In this document: positions 45,204-54,398 of the stretch, one piece after another
How positions within the stretch are numbered: position 1 is the stretch's first letter
How the letters are laid out: each line of letters begins with the position of its first letter
Assembly: GCA_900541415.1 (NCBI GenBank)
Contig: UQJP01000021.1
Location: 1 to 64,000 of the forward strand
Reading direction: 5' to 3'
Origin: an uncultured Odoribacter sp.
Lineage (GTDB): Bacteria > Bacteroidota > Bacteroidia > Bacteroidales > Marinifilaceae
DNA length: 64,000 nucleotides
Notes under the pieces: model-generated
What the model was told of the DNA's origin: nothing
Seen by the model: the letters and a program-made list of their open reading frames with translations, nothing else
Databases searched by the model: none
Translations under genes and position numbers: made by a program

Positions 45204-46643
45204 ATGAGAAAACAAGTCTGTATTGCCGCATTGCTGGTATTAAGCATGGCCGGGATGTTTGGAGAGACCAGAGGGGAGATGCCGGAAAAAGGGAAAAAAG
45301 GTTACCGGGTGCGTACCGTTGAAAATCCGCACGCGAAGGAAGCCGCGGAGTTTCCCGGTTCGGTGGCGGAAGGGGAGCCCCGCCTGAAAAATGTGGAGGT
45401 GACGATCGACGGGCGTTATCGGGTGTCGCCGGAGGAAATCCGGATGACTGCGCTGAAAACTCCGTGGATGCGTACAGGCTTGTATATTGCGCCGGGAGAG
45501 CTGGTGACGGTGGAAGTGCCGAAGGGGTTGGAGCGGGTGGAATACCGGATTAGCGGTTACCATTGTCGGTTGAATCCGGAGAAGGTGAAAAATTTGAAGC
45601 GTTTTCCCGATGTGAGGAAGAATGGAAAGCTGGTTGCCGGGAAGAATGAGATTTATAGTGATTTCGGCGGTCACCTGTATTTTGTGTTTCCGGACGGTGC
45701 GCCGGGGCGAAAATTGAAGTTCAAGGTTTCGGGTGCGGTGAAATCGCCTGATTTCGTGTTGGGCGAAACGGATGCGGGACAGTGGAAAAAAGAGGTGGTG
45801 GAAACCGGGGTGCCCTGGGGTGAGATGGTGTGCGACCGGGTGATTTTTACGTTGCCTGTGGCTTCGATGCGGAAGGTGAAAGACCCGGAGGAAATGATGA
45901 AGTTTTATCAGGAGATGATTGAGCAGGATTTTAATCATTATTCGGGATTGTCCGACGATGCCTCGGAAGACCGCCACCGCAGTCCGGATATTCCGTGGCG
46001 TTTCGTGTTCGATGTGCAGTTGTGTGCGGGTGCGGCGCATGCCGGGTATCCGATTGCTTGCAGTTATTCCTGGGCCGACCGTTCGGTGGATATGGATTTG
46101 ATTAGAAATAATGACCGCGCCTGGGGATTTTATCATGAAATGGGGCATAATTACCAGCATTGGTGCTGGAAATGGGGGACGCTGGGCGAGGTGTCGTGTA
46201 ATTTCCCGATTTTTCATGCCCGTAACCGGATGGGTACCTGGCCGGGACGGGTGGCCAAATATCAGCAGATGGTGGATGAGTTGGCAAACCGGGATTTCGA
46301 AGGGAAGGATTTCGATAAAGCGCCTTTCGGGCATGAGAGCCGGATTGTGCCTTTTATCCAACTGGCGCAGGAGTATGGCTGGGAACTTTACCGTTTTCTG
46401 GCCAGGGAATCGCGTGATTTGAGGGCAGAGGATGCACAGGCTTTGCGGAAAGCGGGGAATGACGGCAGGCGGGATTTTTTCTGCCTGACGGCGGCGAAGT
46501 TTGCCAAACAGGATTTGCGCCCGTTTTTCGATGCCTGGGGAATCAAATATAGTGCAGGTGTTCAGGCGGAGTTGGCAAAGTTGCCTGCCCTGAAAAACCA
46601 ATTTTGGAAAGTTTTCGATGTGAATAAGATGCCGAAGTTATAA
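45204..46643 (+). CDS. M60-like (enhancin-type) metallopeptidase, probable O-glycopeptidase
   Basis: A 479-residue secreted protein (hydrophobic IAALLVLSMAGMF). The N-terminal ~190 residues are a beta-sandwich; the M60/PF13402 catalytic domain follows with the zinc motif H311-E312-M-G-H315 and the downstream glutamate E329 (LGEVSCN), fitting HExxH-X(8-28)-E. The tail has FFDAWGI as in family members. M60-like enzymes in gut bacteria cut mucin-type O-glycoproteins. A protease amid glycosidases and sulfatases suggests attack on intact glycoproteins or proteoglycans. Confidence 0.9.
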   Translation: MRKQVCIAALLVLSMAGMFGETRGEMPEKGKKGYRVRTVENPHAKEAAEFPGSVAEGEPRLKNVEVTIDGRYRVSPEEIRMTALKTPWMRTGLYIAPGELVTVEVPKGLERVEYRISGYHCRLNPEKVKNLKRFPDVRKNGKLVAGKNEIYSDFGGHLYFVFPDGAPGRKLKFKVSGAVKSPDFVLGETDAGQWKKEVVETGVPWGEMVCDRVIFTLPVASMRKVKDPEEMMKFYQEMIEQDFNHYSGLSDDASEDRHRSPDIPWRFVFDVQLCAGAAHAGYPIACSYSWADRSVDMDLIRNNDRAWGFYHEMGHNYQHWCWKWGTLGEVSCNFPIFHARNRMGTWPGRVAKYQQMVDELANRDFEGKDFDKAPFGHESRIVPFIQLAQEYGWELYRFLARESRDLRAEDAQALRKAGNDGRRDFFCLTAAKFAKQDLRPFFDAWGIKYSAGVQAELAKLPALKNQFWKVFDVNKMPKL

Positions 46644-46678
46644 TTCGGAGGATATAAAGAACTAAAAAAATAAATGGT

Positions 46679-48175
46679 ATGTGGAAAAAGTTTCCTTTAT
46701 TATGCGGAGCTGTTGCCGGGGGCGTTTCGTCGCTGTGGGCACAAGAAAAGCCTAATTTTTTAATTATCGTGACGGACGACCAGACCTTTGAGTCGATCGG
46801 TTGCCTGAATAATCCGGAGATCAAGACTCCGAACATCGACCGTTTGGTGCGTCAGGGCACTACTTTTACGCATGCCTTTAACCAGGGGTCGTGGACGGGT
46901 GCGATTTCGGTGGCGAGCCGCACGATGTTGATTACCGGGCAGTATCTGTATAATGCGTCGGAAAATTCGAAGTATATGCCCTGGCGCGAGCCCGAACAGA
47001 AGAAAACGGTGAAGGAACCGAAGCTGTGGGGCGAGGTGTTCGAGGAGGCGGGCTACCGTACCTATATCACCGGGAAGTGGCATAATTCCGATTACGCCCT
47101 GTTGAGATGTTTTCAGGAAGGGGAAGCCGTAGGGGCGGGTTTCTATGAGTCGCGTGACGAGAACGATAAAACCAACACCCAATACGGACGTCCGAACGAC
47201 GGGAAATGGGTGCCTTACGATAATCGGCTGGGCGGGCACTGGAGTCCTGCCGTGAAAGATATTGTGTATAAGGATGGCGAAAAGAAAGCGGGTGAAAAAT
47301 ATTATATGTCACGCCATACTTCCGAGCTGTATGCAGATAAGGCGGTGAATTATCTGGAAACGAAAGCCGGAAAGGACGGGAAGCCGTTTTTTATGTATGT
47401 GGCTTTTAATGCTCCGCACGATCCCCGGCAGTCGCCGAAAGAGTTTTTGGATATGTATCCGAGGGAGCAGGTGAAAGTGCCTGCCAATTTCCTGCCGGAA
47501 CATCCTTTCGATCAGGGCGACAGTAAGATCCGGGATGAGGAGCTTGCTCCGTTTCCCCGGACGGAAGAGGCGGTGAAACTTCACCGTCAGGAGTATTATG
47601 CCATTATCACGCATGCCGATTATGAGATCGGGCGTATTTTGGACGCTTTGGAAAAATCGGGACAGGATAAGAATACTTATATTATCTTTACCTCCGATCA
47701 CGGCTTGGCTGTGGGGATGCACGGATTGATGGGGAAACAGAACCAGTATGAATGTTCTGTGCGGATGCCTTTGATCTTTGCCGGGCCGGGTATTAAGGCC
47801 GGAGCGAAAACCGATGCGCTGGTGTATATGCAGGGGTTGTTTGCCACCACTTGCGAAATGGCGGGGATTCCCGTGCCTGAAAGCGTGGATTTCCCCAGCC
47901 TGAATCCGCAGTTGAAAAATCAGAAAGCGGCAGGCGAGGAGTATATTTTCGGAAGCTACCGGAATTTGCAGCGCATGGTGCGTTCAGACCGTTATAAGCT
48001 GATTGTGTATCCGAAATCGAAGCAGGTGCAGCTTTTCGACCTGAAAAAAGACCCGGACGAACGGGTGAATCTGGCCGATCAGCCTAAATATCGCAAAATC
48101 CGCCAGCAGATGTGGGAACAGTTGAAGAAAGAACAGCAGAAATTCGGCGATAAGCTGGTGCTGAAAGAGATTTAA
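46679..48175 (+). CDS. S1 family sulfatase, Ser-type with SxAxR motif
   Basis: A 498-residue secreted sulfatase (signal ending SSLWAQ). Landmarks: LIIVTDDQTFESIGC, the formylglycine motif S77-V-A-S-R81 with Ala at the usual Pro position, GKWHNSDYAL and FTSDHGLAVGMHGLMGK. The SxAxR form is a known variant, seen among iduronate-2-sulfatase-like and related enzymes. The next gene is a PL8 lyase, so a uronate- or hexosamine-sulfate of chondroitin/heparan chains is a reasonable target. Maturation needs anSME, not in this window. Confidence 0.92.
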   Translation: MWKKFPLLCGAVAGGVSSLWAQEKPNFLIIVTDDQTFESIGCLNNPEIKTPNIDRLVRQGTTFTHAFNQGSWTGAISVASRTMLITGQYLYNASENSKYMPWREPEQKKTVKEPKLWGEVFEEAGYRTYITGKWHNSDYALLRCFQEGEAVGAGFYESRDENDKTNTQYGRPNDGKWVPYDNRLGGHWSPAVKDIVYKDGEKKAGEKYYMSRHTSELYADKAVNYLETKAGKDGKPFFMYVAFNAPHDPRQSPKEFLDMYPREQVKVPANFLPEHPFDQGDSKIRDEELAPFPRTEEAVKLHRQEYYAIITHADYEIGRILDALEKSGQDKNTYIIFTSDHGLAVGMHGLMGKQNQYECSVRMPLIFAGPGIKAGAKTDALVYMQGLFATTCEMAGIPVPESVDFPSLNPQLKNQKAAGEEYIFGSYRNLQRMVRSDRYKLIVYPKSKQVQLFDLKKDPDERVNLADQPKYRKIRQQMWEQLKKEQQKFGDKLVLKEI

Positions 48176-48250
48176 GAACGATCCGCCGGATAGGGCGGGA
48201 TGCCGGAGAAAGGCATGGAAACAGGGAATTTCAATAAAAACAGATTGTAT

Positions 48251-50419
48251 ATGATGCAGGTTTACAGAGCGTTCGTCTTGTTGTTGCTGTTGTGCTGGGG
48301 GCATGCGGGATTTGCCATAGATAAGGATATGGCGAAGGTGAAACAGAATATGTGTGACTCCTATTTGCGGGTGTTGAACGACGCTCCTGTTTTGAGGCAA
48401 CGGGTGGCTGAGATCGGGAAAAATTCGGAAAATCCCGATATTATGATCCGGGAGTTGCAGGAAGGGGTGAATCCGGAGGCCGTGGAGCGCTATATTGCGG
48501 GACTGGGGACGGACAGCCTGTGGAAAGATTTGAATTATAAGGACGATAGCCGTAGCGGCTGGCATCCCTCTTTCCATGCCGAACGGCTTATGGTGATGGC
48601 GAAGGCTTACCGGGACGCTTCGGGGAAATATTTCGGGAATCCGGAATTGGGCAAGGCTATCCATCGGGCGATGGGGTATTGGTTTGCCGGGAATTTCCGT
48701 TGCCGGAATTGGTGGTATAACCAGATCGGTGTGCCGAAAATGCTGGGAACGGCGTTTTTGCTGATGGAACCGGAAATGAGTGCGGACGAGAAAGCGAAAG
48801 CTATTCAATATATGGAAAATGCCAAATTGGGCATGACGGGGCAGAACAGTGTGTGGCTGGCGGAAAATGTGTTGGTGCGTGCTTTGCTGCTGGACGATGA
48901 GCAGCTTTTTGCGGAGGCCCGTGAAGCTATCCTGAAAGAACTGAAAGTGAACGATAGGGGGGAAGGTATACGTCCGGACTGGAGTTTCCACCAGCACGGG
49001 GCGATGTTGCAGTTCGGGAATTACGGGCTGGCGTTTGCCAATACGATGGCTTATTGGGCGAGGATGTTCCGGGATACGCGGTTTGCGCTGACCGGGGAGC
49101 AGTTGGCTGTCCTTCGGAATTACCTGTTGGAAGGGATGCAATGGATTGTGTGGCGGAGAAATATGGATATTAGTTCGAGCGCCCGGCAGTTGTTCCGCTG
49201 GGGACTGGAAGGAAAGGCTTTGTCTTACGGGAAGTCCATACGGAATATGGAAGTTGCCGACCCGGAGCATGCGGAGGTATACCGTGAGTTATACGCGACG
49301 CATATTTTGGACAACGGCCAGCCGAACCGCTGTGTGGGATTCCGTTATTATCCCTTTTCCGATTTTGCGGTGCTGCGTACGCCGGAATGGTACACTACGC
49401 TGAAAATGAGTTCGAACCGGGTGATTGGCTCGGAGGTGGTAAATTCCGAGAATTTGTTGGGGATGTATTTGGGCGACGGAGCTTTGTATGTGTACGGACG
49501 CGGGGATGAGTACCGGGATATTTTTCCGGTGTGGGACTGGACGAAAATTCCGGGAGTGACCTGTTATGCAGATGAAAGTATTATAGAAAAAGATAAGGGG
49601 TATCACCACCGTAACCATAGCGATTTCGTGGGCGGTTTGTCTGACGGGCAAACCGGAATGGCTGCCCTGAAGCTGAACAAGAAAGGGGTGACGGGGAATA
49701 AGTCGTATTTCTTCACCGGGAAATCGGTGGTGTGCCTGGGTAGCGAAATCGAGGGTGGAAATCCGGGAACGGTGACGACAGCCGTTGCACAGAGCTTGAA
49801 ACGGGGCGAGGTGTTGCAGGCCGGAAAACCGGAAAACCGGGCTTATTACCACGATGGGGTGGCGTATGCTTTCCCGCAGGGGGGACAGGTGGAAATGACC
49901 GCCGGGGTACAAACCGGAAACTGGCGGAGGGTGGCGGAGCTTTACGATACGGCGGAGGTGCGGAAAGAGGTGTTCCGCCTGTGGCTCGATCATGGCGACG
50001 GGGTGAAAGACGGAAGTTATTATTATGAAATTATTCCCGGCGTGACGGAAAAGAATTGGCAGAAGGCGGTGAAACGTTCGGAGGTGACGGTGCTGGCGCA
50101 GGCCGGAAATGTACATGCCCTTTCGGACGGGAATCGTCTGTATGCGGCGTTTTTCTCTCCGGGAGAGATCAGTTTAAGTAAAAAAGTGAAATTATCGGCA
50201 GATCAGGGGTGTCTGGTGATGGCGGAGGCGGGACATAAATCTTATCGGTTCCGGGTATCCGCTCCCGATTGGCAACAGGAAACGTTGGTGTTTCGCCTGA
50301 CGGGGGAATGGCGGGGAGAGAATTGCCGTACCGATGTCGCGGCAGGTGAGACGCAGGTGGTGGTTCCGGTTGCCGGAAAGCGGGGAGCGGCGGTAGAGTT
50401 TACGGTATCGGCCGAATAA
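48251..50419 (+). CDS. PL8 polysaccharide lyase (chondroitin/hyaluronan lyase type)
   Basis: A 722-residue secreted lyase; the ATG at 48251 precedes a clear signal (FVLLLLLCWGHAGFA), upstream codons are ignored. The catalytic set is complete: N199 (GQNSVW), H249 (SFHQHG), Y258 (GNYG), R312 (SARQ) and E395 (GSEV). These keep exactly the spacings of Flavobacterium chondroitin AC lyase N175/H225/Y234/R288/E371 as I remember them, a constant offset of 24. A beta-sandwich follows (~380-720). It cleaves uronate-containing glycosaminoglycans by elimination, making the unsaturated ends used by GH88/GH105. Confidence 0.95.
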   Translation: MMQVYRAFVLLLLLCWGHAGFAIDKDMAKVKQNMCDSYLRVLNDAPVLRQRVAEIGKNSENPDIMIRELQEGVNPEAVERYIAGLGTDSLWKDLNYKDDSRSGWHPSFHAERLMVMAKAYRDASGKYFGNPELGKAIHRAMGYWFAGNFRCRNWWYNQIGVPKMLGTAFLLMEPEMSADEKAKAIQYMENAKLGMTGQNSVWLAENVLVRALLLDDEQLFAEAREAILKELKVNDRGEGIRPDWSFHQHGAMLQFGNYGLAFANTMAYWARMFRDTRFALTGEQLAVLRNYLLEGMQWIVWRRNMDISSSARQLFRWGLEGKALSYGKSIRNMEVADPEHAEVYRELYATHILDNGQPNRCVGFRYYPFSDFAVLRTPEWYTTLKMSSNRVIGSEVVNSENLLGMYLGDGALYVYGRGDEYRDIFPVWDWTKIPGVTCYADESIIEKDKGYHHRNHSDFVGGLSDGQTGMAALKLNKKGVTGNKSYFFTGKSVVCLGSEIEGGNPGTVTTAVAQSLKRGEVLQAGKPENRAYYHDGVAYAFPQGGQVEMTAGVQTGNWRRVAELYDTAEVRKEVFRLWLDHGDGVKDGSYYYEIIPGVTEKNWQKAVKRSEVTVLAQAGNVHALSDGNRLYAAFFSPGEISLSKKVKLSADQGCLVMAEAGHKSYRFRVSAPDWQQETLVFRLTGEWRGENCRTDVAAGETQVVVPVAGKRGAAVEFTVSAE

Positions 50420-50437
50420 AGGAATTATATAATCGGA

Positions 50438-53134
50438 ATGATGAAGAAAATATATGCTCTCGGTGTTTGCCTGGCGATGGTTTCGGCAGGTTTGGCACAG
50501 GATAAGGAGGTAACGAATGCTTTTCTCGACCTGGAACGGCAGGGAACGGTGAATGAGTCGGAATCGGTGATGCGGGTGAAAAGCAGTGCGCAGGAAATGG
50601 CGGCATTGCTGGCACAGCAGCCGGATTGTGGGTATTTTTGTTTTCCGGAAAACCGGGAATTGGCCCTGCGGAGTATGGAGTTTGTGCCGCAGCGTTGGGC
50701 GTCGACCACGCCGGAACAGCGCGCCCGGTTTAGCGGGCAGGCTCAACCGGGTGAGTTTTTCACTTACCAATTGGCCGTTTTTCCGGTGAAAGAGGATTTA
50801 AAGCAGGTGCGGATTGTTTTTTCCGACCTTAAGAATAAGCAGGGTAAGCGGATTAAAGCCGACGGGATGCGTTGTTTCAATACCGGAGGCGTGAATAAAG
50901 ACGGACAGGATTTTGTGAAGCGGATTGATGTGCCGCAAAACAGCCTGCAAGCCCTGTGGATCGGGGTTAGTGTGCCCGAAGACGCTGTCGGGGAATACGA
51001 AGGGACGGTGACCGTGACGGCGGACAATGCCCCGAAAACCACCGTCGGCGTGAAGCTGAACGTGGGCGGCGAAGTGGTGAAGAATCAGGGCGACGACGAA
51101 GGTTGGCGGCATTCGCGCCTGCGCTGGCTGGATTCCCGGAAGGGCGGAGGCGATACGCCGACGCATCCCTATATTCCCGTGGAAGTGAAAGGAAATGAAA
51201 TTTATTACCTCGGCGGACGTATGGTGTTGAATGACTGTGGCTTGCCCGAAAGAATCGTGACGAATTACAATTCCTGCAATGCCATCGACCGGAAGGTGGA
51301 AAACGAGGTGCTGGCAGAGGGGATGCGGTTTAACGTGGGGAGAAATGATGAGGCGCTTCCCCTTAAAAAAGGCAGGCTGGTGTTGAAAAAAACGTCGGAC
51401 GGTAGAGCCGAATGGCGGTCGAAGATGAAAGGCGACGGGGTGGAATTGCTTTGCGAGGGTAGTTTTGAGTTTGACGGTTTTGCCAATATCCGCCTGAGCC
51501 TGATTGCGAAAAAGGATATTACTTTGGATATACAGAATTTGCTGATTCCTTATACCGCTTACGCTTCGCGTTATTTTATGGGGCTGGGGGAAAAAGGCGG
51601 TTTCTTTAATCCGTCCGGAATTGCCTGGGCGTGGGATACGACCCGGCATCAGGATGAATTTTGGGTGGGAAATGTGAATGCCGGATTGAAAATAAAGCTC
51701 AGGGATGAAAATTACCGCCGTCCGCTGGTGAATGTGTATTATGCGCTGGGACGTCTGCGGCAGCCGTCGTCCTGGGGGAATGCCACGAAGATTTTCGATA
51801 AGGAGGTGGGGATTGTGATTCTTCCTCCGGGTAAGCAGGGAGCGATTGCTAATGTGATGGGCGGCGAGAAGGTGATGCGGAAAGGCGATACGTTGCATTA
51901 CGACCTGGAGTTGCTGATTACCCCGGTGAAGCCGCTGGATATGGAGCATCAGGTGAAGGATCGTTTCTATCATTCCAATTCGGATGTTAGTGCGAACTAT
52001 ATTCCGGAAGCGTTGGAAAAAGGGGCGAATATGATTAATGTGCATCATAAGAAAGATATTTATCCGTTTATCAATTATCCCTATTACGATGCTTCGTTGC
52101 CCGACCTGAAAAGGTTTATCGGGGAGGCTCACAGCAAAGGATTGCAGGTGAGAACCTATTACACTACGCGGGAACTGACTGTGAAGATTCCTGAAATCTG
52201 GGCTTTGCGCAGTTTGGGCGGCGAGGTGATTATGGACGGGCCGGGGAAAGATGCCCGGACGCTGATTCATAAGAATGGCCCGAATCCCTGGCTGAACGAG
52301 AATTTCGGCTCGCACTTCATTCCGGCCTGGTATAATGCTTTCCGGGAGGGGAAATATAAAGGCGATATGGATATTTCGGTGATTACGACACCGGATTCGC
52401 GCTGGAATAATTATTATCTGGAAGGGCTGGACTGGATGGTGAAGAATATCGGGCTGGACGGTGTGTATATCGACGATAGCGCGCTCGACCGCGAAACGCT
52501 GAAACGTGCGCGGCGGGTGCTGGATGCCGACGGGAAGCACCGGACGATAGATATGCATAGCTGGAACCACATGAACCAGTGGGCGGGATATGCCAATTCG
52601 CTGCTGATGTATGCTGACCTGCTGCCTTATGCCGACCGTCTTTGGCTGGGGGAAGGTTTTAAATTTACAAATAGTCCCGACTTTTGGCTGGTGGAAATGT
52701 CCGGCATTCCTTTCGGGTTGATGAGCGAAACGCTGGATGCCCGGAATTATTGGCGGGGCATGGTGTTCGGGATGACTCCGCGCCTGCCGTGGAGCGGTGA
52801 TCCCCGTCCGCTGTGGAAACTATATGACGATTTCGGTATGCAGGATGCGGTGATGTATGGTTTCTGGAATGCGGATTCGCCTTTGAGAAGCGACAATGAG
52901 GAGGTGTTACCGACCGTTTATGTGAAGAAAGATAAGGCGGTGATTGTGGTGGCGAATTGGACAGACCACGCAGCAACCTGCCGTTTGTCGCTGGATGCGG
53001 AGGCGTTGGGTTTCACTCCTTCGAAAGCGAGCCTGCCGGAAATGGAGGGTATACAGGCTGCCGCACAGGTAGACCTGAACGGCAGTATACAGGTGGAAGG
53101 CAATAAGGGGTTGTTTATCCTGCTGGAAAAATAA
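50438..53134 (+). CDS. DUF6067 / GH123-like glycoside hydrolase-domain protein
   Basis: An 898-residue secreted protein (signal ending AGLAQ). Residues ~60-210 form a beta-sandwich like the GH123 N-terminal domain; ~220-530 a large beta domain (DTTRHQDEFWVGNVNAGLKI); ~540-800 a barrel with EALEKGANMINVHHKKDIYPF, GLDGVYIDDSALDRETLKRA and TIDMHSWNHMNQ. The YIDDS motif offers the acidic residues expected of a glycosidase. The related GH123 acts on beta-GalNAc, so a GalNAc-containing chondroitin or mucin glycan is inferred. Last gene of the 27-kb run. Confidence 0.82.
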   Translation: MMKKIYALGVCLAMVSAGLAQDKEVTNAFLDLERQGTVNESESVMRVKSSAQEMAALLAQQPDCGYFCFPENRELALRSMEFVPQRWASTTPEQRARFSGQAQPGEFFTYQLAVFPVKEDLKQVRIVFSDLKNKQGKRIKADGMRCFNTGGVNKDGQDFVKRIDVPQNSLQALWIGVSVPEDAVGEYEGTVTVTADNAPKTTVGVKLNVGGEVVKNQGDDEGWRHSRLRWLDSRKGGGDTPTHPYIPVEVKGNEIYYLGGRMVLNDCGLPERIVTNYNSCNAIDRKVENEVLAEGMRFNVGRNDEALPLKKGRLVLKKTSDGRAEWRSKMKGDGVELLCEGSFEFDGFANIRLSLIAKKDITLDIQNLLIPYTAYASRYFMGLGEKGGFFNPSGIAWAWDTTRHQDEFWVGNVNAGLKIKLRDENYRRPLVNVYYALGRLRQPSSWGNATKIFDKEVGIVILPPGKQGAIANVMGGEKVMRKGDTLHYDLELLITPVKPLDMEHQVKDRFYHSNSDVSANYIPEALEKGANMINVHHKKDIYPFINYPYYDASLPDLKRFIGEAHSKGLQVRTYYTTRELTVKIPEIWALRSLGGEVIMDGPGKDARTLIHKNGPNPWLNENFGSHFIPAWYNAFREGKYKGDMDISVITTPDSRWNNYYLEGLDWMVKNIGLDGVYIDDSALDRETLKRARRVLDADGKHRTIDMHSWNHMNQWAGYANSLLMYADLLPYADRLWLGEGFKFTNSPDFWLVEMSGIPFGLMSETLDARNYWRGMVFGMTPRLPWSGDPRPLWKLYDDFGMQDAVMYGFWNADSPLRSDNEEVLPTVYVKKDKAVIVVANWTDHAATCRLSLDAEALGFTPSKASLPEMEGIQAAAQVDLNGSIQVEGNKGLFILLEK

Positions 53135-53300
53135 CGGTCTGGGAAATAGGTTGTCCGGCTTTTGTCCGGACACGATATATGGGAAAGTGGCAGGTTGTGG
53201 TGAAGGCGTGTCATAGTGTTTCATGACGGCTTTGCCGCTTTTCCTCTGTGTTTGGTTTTGCTTTTCTTTTTTTAGAGAAGGAAACAAATAAAAAATTTTG

Positions 53301-53429
53301 TATATTTGTAACCGGAGATACCATCCGAGTGTTAAAGTATAGCGGTTTTCGCACCCCCGTAGAGCGTGTTAATGCACCTCACATACCGTTTAGGTGTTGG
53401 ACAACGGGACAGGCGAAAACCGTTTTTTT
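53301..53429 (+). ncRNA. Small RNA carrying copy 1 of an 80-nt structured element
   Basis: TATATTTG (53301-53308) is an exact -7 box; transcription would start near 53315. After a small CGGA/TCCG hairpin comes an 80-nt element (53343-53422) closed by a perfect 10-bp stem CGGTTTTCGC / GCGAAAACCG and followed by T7. Inside are CCCG/CGGG and CACCT/AGGTG pairings and conserved TTAATG, ACCTCACAT and GGTGTTGGACAA blocks. The next gene on this strand is over 1 kb away (dedA is opposite), so it looks like a free-standing RNA of about 115 nt. Family not recognised. Confidence 0.7.
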
Positions 53430-53475
53430 GTGTCGTGGATTTCCGGGTGCCGGAGTCGATGCCCGTTGAGCGGTG

Positions 53476-54141
53476 TCAGCCGTGTTTTATTTCTTTTCCC
53501 GCTTTACGTTTGGCGCGCCAGATTTCGATGACGGCAGGCAGGACAGACACCACGATAATGAGAAGAATCAGCAGTTTCAGGTTTTTCTGTACAATAGGCA
53601 GCCCCCCGAAAAAGTATCCGGCATAAGTGAATAGAATCACCCATACGATTCCCCCGATGATATTATAGGCGGCAAAGTGGCGGTAGCTCATGTGCCCCAT
53701 CCCGGCGACGAAGGGCGCGAAAGTTCTGACTATCGGCACAAAACGCGCCAGAATAATGGTTTTGCCACCGTATTTGCGGTAGAAATCATGTGTTTTTTCC
53801 AGATAGCTTTGTTTGAATATTTTAGAATCGGGGTTGCGGAATAGTTTCTCCCCGAACAATCGTCCTATAACATAGTTCGAGCCGTCGCCCAGAATGGCGG
53901 CAGCTATCAGGAACAGCACGATGAGGTGCACGTTGATGTGGTTGGTGGGCAGGGCTGCCAGCGCACCTGCAACGAACATCAGGGAATCGCCCGGAAGGAA
54001 GGGGGTGACTACCAGCCCGGTTTCACAAAAGACGATTAAAAACAATATGGCATAAATCCAGGCGCCGTATTGGGTGACCAGTTCGCTTAGGTGGGTGTCG
54101 ATGTGGAGAATGAAATCGGCTATGAAATGTATGTATTCCAT
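53476..54141 (-). CDS. DedA family inner-membrane protein
   Basis: A 221-residue membrane protein of normal DedA length with about five hydrophobic segments. Family motifs: FCETGLVVTPFLPGDSLMF (E39-type acidic residue and GDS), FARFVPIVRTFAPFVAGMG-type ARFVPIVRTFAPFVAGMG (membrane-embedded arginines) and YNIIGGIVWV. DedA proteins are proposed lipid-carrier or phospholipid flippases that support membrane homeostasis. The gene is monocistronic and lies between two direct copies of the 80-nt RNA element. Confidence 0.95.
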   Translation of the reverse strand: MEYIHFIADFILHIDTHLSELVTQYGAWIYAILFLIVFCETGLVVTPFLPGDSLMFVAGALAALPTNHINVHLIVLFLIAAAILGDGSNYVIGRLFGEKLFRNPDSKIFKQSYLEKTHDFYRKYGGKTIILARFVPIVRTFAPFVAGMGHMSYRHFAAYNIIGGIVWVILFTYAGYFFGGLPIVQKNLKLLILLIIVVSVLPAVIEIWRAKRKAGKEIKHG

Positions 54142-54306
54142 AAAGGTTACTTGGGTATGAAATTACATCTAAAAGTAATTGTTTTTTACTGATTTACGTA
54201 GAGATCGGTTTTACTTTTTGTGCATTCGAAAATTCCAATATGAAAAATATTTATCTAATATTTGAAAATTTATTCTGTTTTTTTCTTGTAATTAAAAAAA
54301 ATGTAA

Positions 54307-54386
54307 TATGTTTGCAGTGTCCAACATAACTAACGGTAGGGAGACTGCCACACATGGCAGGCATGCTTGTAATGCCTGCCATTTTT
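54307..54386 (+). promoter_or_regulatory. Promoter and attenuator-like leader before RNA element copy 2
   Basis: TATGTTTG (54307-54314) is an exact -7 box. The transcript would hold four segments that pair in competing ways: GGTAG (54335-54339) with CTGCC (54345-54349), CTGCCA (54345-54350) with TGGCAG (54355-54360), and ATGGCAGGCAT (54354-54364) with ATGCCTGCCAT (54372-54382), the last followed by TTTTT to 54386. This is the logic of an attenuator. The 5' end TGTCCAACA (54318-54326) is complementary to TGTTGGACA in the downstream 80-nt element. Confidence 0.6.
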
Positions 54387-54398
54387 CCCTTGATACAA

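Noticed and set aside
45240..46601. 453-codon minus-strand open frame
   Set aside because: Antisense to the M60-like peptidase, which has a complete zinc motif and signal peptide; the opposite frame has none.
47984..49270. 428-codon minus-strand open frame spanning two genes
   Set aside because: Crosses the end of a sulfatase and the start of the PL8 gene, both firmly identified on the plus strand.
50798..52570. 590-codon minus-strand open frame
   Set aside because: Antisense to the DUF6067 gene with the same shadow composition and no start context or family match.
53153..53172. TGTCCGG/CCGGACA hairpin after the DUF6067 gene as a terminator
   Set aside because: Only seven pairs and no T-run; it may stabilise the mRNA end but is too weak to annotate as a terminator.
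53301..53429. Signal recognition particle RNA, tmRNA or 6S RNA
   Set aside because: None of the hallmark motifs of these RNAs was found, and the element occurs twice.
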